From the NCBI GenBank assembly GCA_025927835.1, contig JAICKR010000001.1, positions 28,824 through 92,823 of the forward strand: a DNA stretch of 64,000 nt. Direction: 5' to 3'. Source of the DNA: Jatrophihabitans sp. Its GTDB lineage: Bacteria; Actinomycetota; Actinomycetes; Mycobacteriales; Jatrophihabitantaceae. Under the pieces are notes generated by a model, which was given only the letters and a program-made list of their open reading frames with translations, had not been told where the DNA came from and did no database searches. Of the stretch, positions 38,723-46,637 are shown piece after piece; the first letter of the stretch is position 1, and every line of letters begins with the position of its first letter. A program made the position numbers and the translations under genes.

Positions 38723-39802
38723 GTGTCCATTCGTGTCGTGCAATGGAGCACCGGCAACGTCGGCCGGCACGCGATAGCGGGCATCGCCGCGCGTCCGGAA
38801 CTCGAACTCACCGGAGTGTGGGTGTCCAGCGAGGCCAAGGCGGGTCAGGACGCAGGCCGGCTCGCCGGCCTCGAGCGTGACCTCGGTGTCCGTGCAACGA
38901 CCGATGCGGACGCACTGATCGCCGGCAAGCCCGACTGCATCGTCTACACCGCGATGGCCGACAACCGGCTGATGGAGGCGATCGCCGACATCACCCGGTT
39001 CCTGGCCGCGGGGATCAACGTCGTGTCGAGCTGTCCGGTCTTCCTGCAGTACCCGTACGGCGTCGTGCCGGACGCGATGATCGAGCCGATCGAGCAAGCT
39101 GCGCAGCAGGGCGGCGCATCGCTGTTCGTGAACGGCGTCGACCCGGGCTTCGCGAACGACTGGCTGCCGCTCGTGCTCACCTCGGTGTCCGAGCGCATCG
39201 ACGAGGTGCGCTGCATGGAACTGCTCGACTACGCGACCTACGACAACCCGACCGTGCTGTTCGACGTCATGGGCTTCGGCAAGCCGCTGGACGAGACCCC
39301 GATGCTGCTGCTGCCGGGCGTGCTCAGCATGGCGTGGGGCTCGGTGGTGCGCCAGATCGCCGCCGGCCTCGACGTCGAACTGGACGAGGTGAAGGAGACC
39401 GTCGTCCGGCTGCCCGCGCCGGGCACCTTCGAGATCCCGAGCGGCACCATCAAGGAAGGCACGATGGCGGCGCTCCGCTTCGAGGTGCTCGGCATGAAGG
39501 ACGGCCGTCCGGTCGTTGTTCTCGAACACATCACCCGGCTGCGTCCCGATCTCGGTCCCGACTGGCCGCAACCGGCCGGGCAGGGCTGCTACCGCGTGGT
39601 CCTCACCGGCGAGCCGAACTACACGCTCGACATGCAGTTGCTCGGCACCGACGGCGACCACAACACCGCCGGCCTCAAGGCCACCGCGATGCGGTTGGTG
39701 AACGCGGTCGAGGCGGTGGTCGCCGCTCCGCCGGGCATCCGGTCCGCGCTCGATCTCCCCCTCGTGACCGGGCGCGGTTTGGTGCGCGGCTCAGGGCGCT
39801 GA
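38723..39802 (+). CDS. Rossmann-fold protein related to dihydrodipicolinate reductase N-terminus (Rv0926c-like)
   Basis: A 359-residue protein. N-terminal nucleotide-binding sequence VVQWSTGNVGRHAIAGIAARPELELTGVWV is the hallmark of the mycobacterial Rv0926c-like group, which often sits beside steroid and lipid genes but has no settled function. Further motifs: NVVSSCPVFLQYP and NGVDPGFANDWLP. The GTG start is preceded by GAGAGGA at suitable distance. It is the last gene of the kstD operon, 15 nt after the SDR, and its end overlaps the convergent cNMP-binding gene by 12 bp. Confidence 0.82.
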   Translation: MSIRVVQWSTGNVGRHAIAGIAARPELELTGVWVSSEAKAGQDAGRLAGLERDLGVRATTDADALIAGKPDCIVYTAMADNRLMEAIADITRFLAAGINVVSSCPVFLQYPYGVVPDAMIEPIEQAAQQGGASLFVNGVDPGFANDWLPLVLTSVSERIDEVRCMELLDYATYDNPTVLFDVMGFGKPLDETPMLLLPGVLSMAWGSVVRQIAAGLDVELDEVKETVVRLPAPGTFEIPSGTIKEGTMAALRFEVLGMKDGRPVVVLEHITRLRPDLGPDWPQPAGQGCYRVVLTGEPNYTLDMQLLGTDGDHNTAGLKATAMRLVNAVEAVVAAPPGIRSALDLPLVTGRGLVRGSGR

Positions 39803-40243
39803 GGTCAACTCCGCGGTGCGCTCCACCGCCCCCCGGCGGCGGGTCTGCACCTCGTCGATGTGCTCCGCGATGCGCGGGTTGCTCATCAGGTCGGCGAACT
39901 GGCGCGGGTCCATGACGAGCACGTTCATAGGCGTCACGGCGGTCACGGTCGCCGAACGGCGGGTGCCTTCCAGCAGTGCGACCTCTCCGAGCGGCTCCCC
40001 CGCACCGACGCGCGCGACCGTCCAACCGTCGACGGACACGTCGGCGAGCCCGGAGGCCACCACGAACGCCTCACGGCCGAACTGACCCTGCCGGATCAAC
40101 ACCGTGCCGGGCGGCACGCTGATCTCGCAGGTCAGCGCGTCGACATGCCGCAGGTCTGCGGCCGGCAGGTCGCCGAACAGGGAAAGCTCACGGAGTCGGG
40201 TGAGCCGGGTCATCGGCGAGCCGTGGAAGTGGCGGTAGGACAT
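39791..40243 (-). CDS. Cyclic nucleotide-binding domain protein, no DNA-binding domain
   Basis: A 150-residue stand-alone cNMP-binding domain. The beta-barrel runs LSLFGDLPAADLRHVDAL, VPPGTVLIRQGQFGREAFVVASGLADV and the phosphate-binding cassette GEPLGEVALLEGTRRSATVTAV, with the Glu and Arg that contact ribose and phosphate both present. No HTH or catalytic domain follows; the C-terminal 30 residues are a charged helix. It should sense cAMP or cGMP and signal through protein contacts. It is divergent from the sensor kinase/cyclase-SARP operon, across a 188-bp promoter region with SARP-type repeats. A later in-frame ATG (MTRLTR, 40213) is an alternative start. Confidence 0.87.
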   Translation of the reverse strand: MSYRHFHGSPMTRLTRLRELSLFGDLPAADLRHVDALTCEISVPPGTVLIRQGQFGREAFVVASGLADVSVDGWTVARVGAGEPLGEVALLEGTRRSATVTAVTPMNVLVMDPRQFADLMSNPRIAEHIDEVQTRRRGAVERTAELTSAP

Positions 40244-40272
40244 GCGACGAGCGTGACGTCCGGGCCTTTCGA

Positions 40273-40302
40273 ATCGGTTGCGGATCGGTTTCGGGGTACC
40301 GT
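40273..40302 (+). promoter_or_regulatory. SARP-type heptamer direct repeat with -10 element
   Basis: ATCGGTT occurs at 40273-40279 and again at 40284-40290, exactly 11 bp apart (4-bp spacer), and the full 11-mers agree at 10 of 11 positions. SARP regulators bind heptamer direct repeats with 11-bp periodicity just upstream of the -10 element. Here a TACCGT hexamer (TAnnnT type) lies at 40297-40302, 6 bp after the repeat. It faces the kinase and cyclase-SARP operon, so autoregulation is a clear possibility. Confidence 0.5.
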
Positions 40303-40342
40303 TCAGTGCGCGAAGAGCGCTTCGTCAGCCTCGGGGGACCGC

Positions 40343-40459
40343 ATGAAAGTCGGACTTTGCGTACCCGGGACGTTGGCCGTCGTTTGCCGATCTTTTATCC
40401 CGATGAAACCGCGCTGCGTGACAACTAGAGCGTGGCGGCGTATCGGCTGGCCATGGTGA
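40343..40459 (+). CDS. Possible 38-codon leader ORF overlapping the kinase start
   Basis: ATG at 40343 is preceded by a strong GGGGGA ribosome site at good spacing. The frame runs 38 codons (MKVGLCVPGTLAVVC... to ...RIGWPW) and stops at 40457-40459. This overlaps both candidate starts of the kinase (GTG 40432, ATG 40453); the ATG at 40453 lies 4 nt before the leader stop, an arrangement for translational coupling. The peptide has no recognised family. It may be a true leader or chance. Confidence 0.3.
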   Translation: MKVGLCVPGTLAVVCRSFIPMKPRCVTTRAWRRIGWPW

Positions 40460-43092
40460 GCGACGCGCTCGCGGCTGGACGACCCGCTGGGGATGATGAG
40501 CAGTCTGCGGGTCAGCTGGCGCGCTCCGTCGAGTTGCTCGCCGGCCTCGGAGGACGGGCGGCGATCGCCGTCGGTTCGCTGCTGCTCGTGCTCGTCGCCG
40601 TCAACCCCGAGTCACGATCGCTGCTCCTCGTACTCGGCATCGGCGTGGGTGCGGCGCTGTTCGGCATCGTCCTGATGGCCAAACCGCGGGTCGTGCCGGT
40701 CTTCGCGTTGGACGTTCTCCTGGTCGGCGCCGACGGCATGCTCGTCGAGTTGGCGCACCTGCACAGCTTCGTGGTCGCGGCGATGCCCGGCATCTACCTG
40801 GTGATGGGCACGATCACGCTGGCGATGCGGCGCTGGCAGGTCTCGGCGGCGCATGCGGTGCTGCTCGCCGCCAGCTACGCCGGCGTGCTCATCGTCGGCC
40901 CGCACGACCGCTTCGCGCCGGCGAAGTGGACGATCATGATGACGTGCATCGTCGGTGCCGGGGCGTTCGTGCGCTGGCTCGTCGCGAGCGTGACGGCGCT
41001 GGCCGGCTCGGAGCGGGCCGCACGCGGTCTCGCCGAGCGTGCCAGCGAGGATCTCGAGCGGGTGAGCGCGGCGAAGACGGCGTTCCTGTCGCACATGAGC
41101 CATGAGCTGCGCACCCCGCTCAACGTCGTCCTCGGCTTCGCCGACCTGCTCGCCGAGCGACGCGCCGGTCCGCTCAACGAGCGGCAGGAGGGTTACCTCG
41201 ACGACGTGCGCACCTCGGCGCGGCACCTGGTGGAGCTCGTCGACGAGGTCTTCGACCTGACGCGGGCCGACACCGGCGGGATGCACCTGACGCCGAGCCT
41301 GGTCGATGTGCGCAGCCTGCTCGAGGACGCCCTTGCGCTCGTGCGCGGCCAGTTCGTCGCGCGCAGTGTCACCGCGACGCTCGCCGTCGAGGGCGAACTT
41401 CCCGCGGTCGAGGCCGACCGCCTCAAGATCAGGCAGGTCGTGGTCAACCTGCTCGTCAACGCCTCGAAGTTCACCCCGCCCGGTGGTCATGTCGTGCTCG
41501 GGGCGCAGCTGTCACCGCGCTTCGTGACCGTGCGCGTGCAGGACACCGGGGTGGGCATCTCCCCGGAGGATCAGGAGCGCATCTTCGAGGAGTACGCGCA
41601 GTCCTCGGGTTCGGCCGAGGGCACCGGGCTCGGACTGCCGCTGTCGCGCCGGCTCGTCGAACTGCACGGCGGCACGCTGGAGCTCACCGAGTCCTCGCCG
41701 GCGGGCAGCACGTTCAGCTTCACCCTGCCGACCACGCGGTCGGGCCGCGTCTCGAAACCGGCCGACGGGGCGACCCTGCCGGCCGTGTCCGACCGGTTCG
41801 CCGCATTCGGTGAGCCGGGCTCGCCCGCCAACCGCACCCTGCTCGGCAAGATCGGCTGCGTCTTCGCGGTCAACGGGAGCGTGGTGGCCGCGTTCATCGC
41901 GGCCTTCTGGCCCCCGACCGAGACCGAGCGGATCACCGTTCTCGCCGGTGCGGCGGTGACCTTCGTGCTGGCCGTGCTCGCCTACCGGCGCGTCGAACAG
42001 CGACCCGTCCAGCACGTCTCGCCGTACTTGTGGACCGTCACGGCGTTCACCACCGGGGTCACCTACGTCGCCGGCCCGTACATCGGGCTGCTGCCGCTCA
42101 CCTACGGATTCGTCACGATCATCGGCTTCACCTTCCTGCCGCGCCGCAGCGCGCTCACCCACCTCCTCGGCATCGCCGCGTGCTACGGCGCGATCCTCAT
42201 CATCCGCACACCGCCCGACGCCCTGGAGAGCTGGTTGTCGCTGATGGCGCTGCTCGCGTTCAACGGCGGCGTCGTGAGCTGGATGAACCTGCAACTGCGC
42301 GCGCTCGCGGTCGCCGAGCACAAGGCGCACTATGCGGCCGAGGAGGTCGTGCTCGAACTCGCCGCGACCAGCCGGCACAAGAGCGCGTTCGTCGCGAACA
42401 TGTCACACGAGCTGCGCACGCCGCTGAATGCGGTGATCGGCTTCACCGAGCTGCTCGACGGCGAGGTGGTGGGGCCACTCAACGGGCGGCAGCGCGACTA
42501 CCTGCACGAGGTCCGGGCTGCGGCGCGACACCTGCTCGCGATCATCAACGACGTCCTCGACATGGCGAAGCTGGACGCGGGCCAGCTCACCATCACCCCG
42601 GAACTCACCGCAGTGCGGCCGATGGTCGAGAACGCGATCGCGCACGCCACCGCGGGGCCGCCGCGACAGCTGACGGTGCAGACCCGCTTCGCCGACGGCG
42701 CCGAGTACGTCATCGCGGATCCGGTGCGGATGGAACAGGTGGTGCGGCACCTCGTGTCGAACGCGGTGCGGTTCACCCCCGACGGAGGGACGGTCACGGT
42801 GAGCGTCCAACACGCGGCCGAGGACGAGTTGCACATCGCCGTATCCGATACCGGTGTCGGGATCGCGCCCGAGCAGCATGCGCACCTGTTCGACGCGTTC
42901 ACGCCAGGCCCGGCGGTGGCCGGCCAGGGCCGTACCGGCACCGGCACCGGGTTGGCCCTCGCGCGCGGGCTCGTGGCGGTGCACGGCGGGCGCATCTGGC
43001 TGACCAGCCGCTCCGGGCAGGGCAGCACGTTCACCGTCGCGCTGCCGAACCAGAGCACCGCCGCGGCACCGCTTGCCGAGAGCGCCTCATGA
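40432..43092 (+). CDS. Tandem-duplicated sensor histidine kinase (6TM-HK-6TM-HK)
   Basis: An 886-residue membrane protein containing two complete sensor kinases head to tail. Half one: about six membrane spans (residues 40-205), H-box SHMSHELRTPLN with His224, N-box NLLVNASKF, G-boxes DTGVGI and GTGLGLPLSRRL. Half two: about six spans (470-630), H-box ANMSHELRTPLN with His659, N-box HLVSNAVRF, DTGVGI and GTGTGLALARGL. No periplasmic sensor loop of size is present, so each membrane block is probably itself the sensor. Both kinase cores keep all catalytic boxes. It overlaps the REC-cyclase-SARP gene by ATGA and should phosphorylate its receiver. Start is GTG 40432 or ATG 40453. Confidence 0.88.
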   Translation: MAAYRLAMVSDALAAGRPAGDDEQSAGQLARSVELLAGLGGRAAIAVGSLLLVLVAVNPESRSLLLVLGIGVGAALFGIVLMAKPRVVPVFALDVLLVGADGMLVELAHLHSFVVAAMPGIYLVMGTITLAMRRWQVSAAHAVLLAASYAGVLIVGPHDRFAPAKWTIMMTCIVGAGAFVRWLVASVTALAGSERAARGLAERASEDLERVSAAKTAFLSHMSHELRTPLNVVLGFADLLAERRAGPLNERQEGYLDDVRTSARHLVELVDEVFDLTRADTGGMHLTPSLVDVRSLLEDALALVRGQFVARSVTATLAVEGELPAVEADRLKIRQVVVNLLVNASKFTPPGGHVVLGAQLSPRFVTVRVQDTGVGISPEDQERIFEEYAQSSGSAEGTGLGLPLSRRLVELHGGTLELTESSPAGSTFSFTLPTTRSGRVSKPADGATLPAVSDRFAAFGEPGSPANRTLLGKIGCVFAVNGSVVAAFIAAFWPPTETERITVLAGAAVTFVLAVLAYRRVEQRPVQHVSPYLWTVTAFTTGVTYVAGPYIGLLPLTYGFVTIIGFTFLPRRSALTHLLGIAACYGAILIIRTPPDALESWLSLMALLAFNGGVVSWMNLQLRALAVAEHKAHYAAEEVVLELAATSRHKSAFVANMSHELRTPLNAVIGFTELLDGEVVGPLNGRQRDYLHEVRAAARHLLAIINDVLDMAKLDAGQLTITPELTAVRPMVENAIAHATAGPPRQLTVQTRFADGAEYVIADPVRMEQVVRHLVSNAVRFTPDGGTVTVSVQHAAEDELHIAVSDTGVGIAPEQHAHLFDAFTPGPAVAGQGRTGTGTGLALARGLVAVHGGRIWLTSRSGQGSTFTVALPNQSTAAAPLAESAS

Positions 43093-45023
43093 CCGGCGAG
43101 ATCCTCGTCGTCGACGACACGCCGGCCAACGTCCGGCTGCTCGAGGCGATCCTGACCACGCACGGCTACACGGTGCGCGCGGCCACCTCGGGCCCCGAGG
43201 CGCTTGCCGACATCGAGGGCGACAGCCCGCCAGACCTGGTGCTGCTCGACATCCAGATGCCGGGGATGAACGGCTTCGAGGTGTGCCGGCGCATCCGCGA
43301 GAAGGACGCCCTCGCGATGCTGCCGGTCATCATGATCACCGCGTCCGGCGGCAGCGAGAAGCTGGCCGCACTCGATTGCGGCGCCGACGACTTCATCCCG
43401 CGCCCGTTCGACCAGGCCGAGCTGTTGGCCCGGGTGCGCTCGCTGCTGCGGATCAAGCAGTACCACGACACGATCGCCGGGCAGGCCGCCGAGATCGCCG
43501 CGTGGAACAGGGTGCTCGAGGAGCAGGTCGCCGAGCAGGTCGAAGAGGTGCAGCACCTGCAGCGGCTGCGCCACTTCCTCGCCGCCCACGTCGCGGACGC
43601 GGTGATCACCGCGGGCGACGACGCGCTGCTGCAGCCGCACCGGCGCGAGGTGGCGATCGTCTACTGCGACCTGCGCGGGTTCACTGCGTTCGCGTCCAAC
43701 GCCGAACCCGAAGAGGTCCTCTTCACCCTGCTCGAGTACCACGCCGTCGTCGGCGCGACGGTGTCCCGCTTCGGCGCGACGGTCGGCGGCTTTGCCGGCG
43801 ACGGGGTGATGATGTTCTTCAACGACCCGTTCCCGTGTGACGAGCCGGCGCTGCGTGCGGTGCAGGCCACGGTCGACATGCGCGACGCGCTGCGCCCGGT
43901 CGTGGACGGCTGGCGCGAGCGCGGGCACAAACTCGACGCCGGGTTCGCGATCTCCTACGGCTTCGCCACGCTCGGCATGATCGGGTTCGAGGGCCGCTAC
44001 GAGTACACCGCGATCGGCAGCGTCGCGAACTTCGGCAAACGGCTGTGCGATCACGCCGGTCCGGGCGAGATCCTCATCTCGCAGCGGGTGCACAGTGCCG
44101 TCCAGGACCGCGTCGAGGCGAGCGCGCAGGCGCCACTGCATCTGCGCGGCTTCGACGAACCGGCGCCCATCTGGCGCCTCGAACGGGTTCGCGAGACCGG
44201 TCTCCCTGCGCTGGTCACCGACGCCGGCAACGAGGAACCGGCTGTGCAGGCGCCGGCGTCGGGCGGGCACGTCGAGTTCCGGTTGCTCGGCCCGACGCGG
44301 ATGCTGGTCAACGGCGTCGAGGTACCGCTGCGTGCGGCCCGGCTACGGCACCTGCTCAGCCTGCTGCTCGTCCACCGGGACGAGATCAGCTCCGTCGACC
44401 GGCTCGTCGACGAGCTCTGGGAGGGGAACCCGCCGGAGTCTGCGGGTGCGGCGCTGCGGGTGCACGTGTCTCGGCTGCGCAAGGTCCTGGCCGCCGTCGG
44501 GCACGACGACCTGCTGGTAACCCGTCCGTCGGGCTACCAGCTCGACATCTCCTCCGCCACGATCGACGTCGCGCGGTTCGAGAGCTGTACGGCGCGCGGC
44601 CAGGCGCTGCTCAACGACGGCGACCCGGAAGGTGCGGTCGAGTCGTTGCGCGAGGCTCTGACGCTCTGGCACGGCGAGGCACTGGTCGACGTGCCGGCGT
44701 CGTCGTCCGTGGTCGCCGAGGCGGCCCGGCTCGGTGAGCTGCGGCTCGGCGTGCTCGAGGACTGCATCGAGGCGGAACTCGCCTGCGGGCGGCACCGGCA
44801 GGTACTCGGTGAGCTCGACGCGTTGGTGGCCGCACACCCGCTGCGCGAGCGGCTGTGGGCGCAGCGGATGACCGCGCTCTACCACTCCGGCCGGCAGGCC
44901 GAGGCGTTGGCGGCCTACCAGTCGCTGCGCCGCAAGCTTGCCGAGGAACTCGGGCTGGACCCGTCCCCGCAGCTGGCCGAGCTGCACGACCGCATCCTCA
45001 CCCGCACGGTCGAATCAGTCTGA
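43089..45023 (+). CDS. REC-nucleotide cyclase-SARP fusion regulator
   Basis: A 644-residue protein joining three modules. Residues 4-118: receiver domain with Asp54 (LLDIQMPGMNGF); the usual conserved Lys is Arg105 (FIPRPF). Residues 125-170: helical/coiled-coil linker rich in Glu/Gln. Residues 185-345: class III nucleotide cyclase with metal-binding Asp194 (CDLRGFTAF) and Asp238 (FAGDGVMMFF), and transition-state Asn314 and Arg318 (ANFGKRL); the substrate Lys is not in its usual place. Residues 395-480: OmpR-type winged helix (RLLGPTRMLVNGVEVPL...LRVHVSRLRKVL). Residues 490-640: BTAD helical domain as in AfsR/SARP. It is co-translated with the kinase (ATGA). It would couple phosphorylation, cNMP synthesis and DNA binding. 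Confidence 0.9.
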   Translation: MTGEILVVDDTPANVRLLEAILTTHGYTVRAATSGPEALADIEGDSPPDLVLLDIQMPGMNGFEVCRRIREKDALAMLPVIMITASGGSEKLAALDCGADDFIPRPFDQAELLARVRSLLRIKQYHDTIAGQAAEIAAWNRVLEEQVAEQVEEVQHLQRLRHFLAAHVADAVITAGDDALLQPHRREVAIVYCDLRGFTAFASNAEPEEVLFTLLEYHAVVGATVSRFGATVGGFAGDGVMMFFNDPFPCDEPALRAVQATVDMRDALRPVVDGWRERGHKLDAGFAISYGFATLGMIGFEGRYEYTAIGSVANFGKRLCDHAGPGEILISQRVHSAVQDRVEASAQAPLHLRGFDEPAPIWRLERVRETGLPALVTDAGNEEPAVQAPASGGHVEFRLLGPTRMLVNGVEVPLRAARLRHLLSLLLVHRDEISSVDRLVDELWEGNPPESAGAALRVHVSRLRKVLAAVGHDDLLVTRPSGYQLDISSATIDVARFESCTARGQALLNDGDPEGAVESLREALTLWHGEALVDVPASSSVVAEAARLGELRLGVLEDCIEAELACGRHRQVLGELDALVAAHPLRERLWAQRMTALYHSGRQAEALAAYQSLRRKLAEELGLDPSPQLAELHDRILTRTVESV

Positions 45024-45054
45024 CCCCGCGGCGCGCGCGTGGCATGGTGGACGC

Positions 45055-45327
45055 ATGTGCCGCAACATCCGAACCCTGCACAACTTCGAGCCGCCTGCCA
45101 CCGGCGACGAGGTGCACGCCGCTGCGCTGCAGTACGTCCGCAAGGTCAGCGGGACGACCAAGCCGTCCGCGGCAAATCAGGCAGCCTTCGACGAGGCCGT
45201 CCACGAGGTCGCGCACATCACGCGGCATCTGCTCGAGGCGCTGGTCACGACGGCGCCGCCGAAGAACCGCGAGGTAGAGGCGGTCAAGGCCCGGGCGCGC
45301 GCCGAGAAGCGCTACGCCCGGGCCTAG
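45055..45327 (+). CDS. DUF2277 family protein
   Basis: A 90-residue protein matching DUF2277: MCRNIRTLHNFEPPAT at the start, AALQYVRKVSGTTKPS in the middle and a helical NQAAFDEAVHEVAHITRHLLEAL segment. The N-terminal Cys-Arg-Asn is nearly invariant in the family. Function is unknown. ATG at 45055; the ATG of the shorter family members coincides. It follows the cyclase-SARP gene by 31 nt but is probably a separate unit. Confidence 0.88.
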   Translation: MCRNIRTLHNFEPPATGDEVHAAALQYVRKVSGTTKPSAANQAAFDEAVHEVAHITRHLLEALVTTAPPKNREVEAVKARARAEKRYARA

Positions 45328-45332
45328 TTCCG

Positions 45333-45602
45333 CTAGTCGATCGAGAAGCGGACGCCGCCCTCGGCGTCGACGCCGGCGTCGAGCTGGTGGCCGTCGAGCA
45401 GCTCGTCGGCCTGCGGCTCGAGGAAGACGCGAGCGCCGTCCTTGTCGACGACCGCGTCGCCTTCGGACGGTCCGGTTGCGAGCGACAGCGTCAACGCGCC
45501 GTCGGGGCTGCTGGCGATGCGAACACCTGCGTCGTCGGGAACTTCGTCACTCGAGACGAGGTTCTTGATCTGATCGGCGGCCTTGTCGGTAAGCGTGAGC
45601 AC
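45333..45602 (-). CDS. HesB/IscA-like protein lacking cluster cysteines
   Basis: An 89-residue protein with the A-type carrier outline: LTLTDKAADQIKNLV, GVRIAS, GALTLSLA, VFLEPQADELLDGHQLDAGVDAEGGVRFSI. The three Cys that bind the iron-sulfur cluster in IscA/ErpA are absent, as in the actinobacterial 'HesB-like' subgroup. It therefore cannot carry a cluster in the usual way. GTG start at 45602 is preceded by a GAAGGGA site 9 nt upstream. Convergent with DUF2277. Confidence 0.82.
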   Translation of the reverse strand: MLTLTDKAADQIKNLVSSDEVPDDAGVRIASSPDGALTLSLATGPSEGDAVVDKDGARVFLEPQADELLDGHQLDAGVDAEGGVRFSID

Positions 45603-45743
45603 GGTGCAGATTCCCTTCGTCGAATGTCGGCCGGACCCCAGGTCGGGGCCGGACCGGCGTTCTCCTCCACCGTGGTCCCCGCCAGGAACTATGTCAAACC
45701 CGACAAATCCCGCGCGCGCGTCGCAGGCCCAATTGCCCAAAAC

Positions 45744-45757
45744 TGAAACACGTTCTA
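45744..45757. promoter_or_regulatory. KstR box upstream of the LLM oxidoreductase
   Basis: TGAAACACGTTCTA fits the KstR consensus TnnAACnnGTTnnA and ends 10 nt before the GTG start of the LLM gene, the same close spacing seen at kstD and the 55.6 kb hydrolase. Confidence 0.8.
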
Positions 45758-45767
45758 GTCTGGCGCG

Positions 45768-46637
45768 GTGCAGTTCGGGATCGTCCTGTTCACCAGTGAC
45801 CGCGGAATCGCGCCCGCGCAGGCGGCCCGAGCCGCCGAGGAGCACGGCTTCCACACGTTCTACGTGCCCGAGCACACGCACATCCCGGTCAAGCGCGAGG
45901 CCCCGCATCCCGGCACCGAGGACGGCTCGCTGCCCGACGACCGCTACATGCGCACGCTCGACCCCTGGGTCTCGCTCGCGCAGGCCGCCGCGGTCACCGA
46001 CCGGATCGAACTCGCGACCGCGGTAGCGCTGCCGGTCGAGCACGACCCGATCACGCTTGCGAAGACGATCGCGACGCTGGACCACCTCTCCGGCGGGCGG
46101 GTAACCGTCGGCGCCGGCTTCGGCTGGAACACCGACGAGCTCACCGACCACGGCGTCCCGGCCGGCAAGCGGCGCACCGTGCTGCGCGAGTACGTCGAGG
46201 CGATGCGCTCGCTGTGGCGCGACGAGCAGGCCGAGTACGACGGCACGTACGTGAAGTTCGGGCCGAGCTGGGCCTGGCCGAAACCGGTGCGCGGCGACGT
46301 GCCGGTGCTCATCGGCGCCGCTGGCACCGAGAAGACCTTCGAGTGGATCGCGCGCACTGCCGACGGCTGGATCACCACGCCGCGCGACGAGGACGTGGTC
46401 GCCGGCGTGGCGCGGCTGCACGAGATCTGGGCGGCGGCCGGGCGGCCCGGCACGCCGCGCGTCGTCGCGCTCGACGGCAAGCCCGACCCGGAACGGCTCG
46501 CGGAGTGGGCCGAGGGCGGCGTCACGGACGTCGTGTACGGCCTGCCGGATCGGGCCGAGGACGAGATCGCCGGTTACCTGGACCGGCTGGTCGGCAAGCT
46601 CGAGACGATGCGGCCCGGCTCGCTCGTCGCGGCGTAG
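45768..46637 (+). CDS. LLM-class F420-dependent oxidoreductase (Rv3520c-like)
   Basis: A 289-residue luciferase-like TIM-barrel oxidoreductase. Typical strings: FGIVLFTSDRGIAPAQAARAAEEHGFHTFYVPEHTHIP, TLDHLSGGRVTVGAGFGWN and PVLIGAAGTEKTFEWIARTADGWI. F420 rather than FMN is likely from the family in actinobacteria. A KstR-controlled LLM gene, Rv3520c, exists in the mycobacterial cholesterol region; this one has its own KstR box directly upstream and is a plausible counterpart. Its steroid substrate is not known. Confidence 0.87.
   Translation: MQFGIVLFTSDRGIAPAQAARAAEEHGFHTFYVPEHTHIPVKREAPHPGTEDGSLPDDRYMRTLDPWVSLAQAAAVTDRIELATAVALPVEHDPITLAKTIATLDHLSGGRVTVGAGFGWNTDELTDHGVPAGKRRTVLREYVEAMRSLWRDEQAEYDGTYVKFGPSWAWPKPVRGDVPVLIGAAGTEKTFEWIARTADGWITTPRDEDVVAGVARLHEIWAAAGRPGTPRVVALDGKPDPERLAEWAEGGVTDVVYGLPDRAEDEIAGYLDRLVGKLETMRPGSLVAA

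Noticed and set aside
42498..44270. 590-codon minus-strand open frame opposite the kinase and cyclase-SARP genes
   Set aside because: Low-complexity Arg/Ala/Asp-rich shadow of the plus-strand genes; the plus-strand frames carry clear domains.
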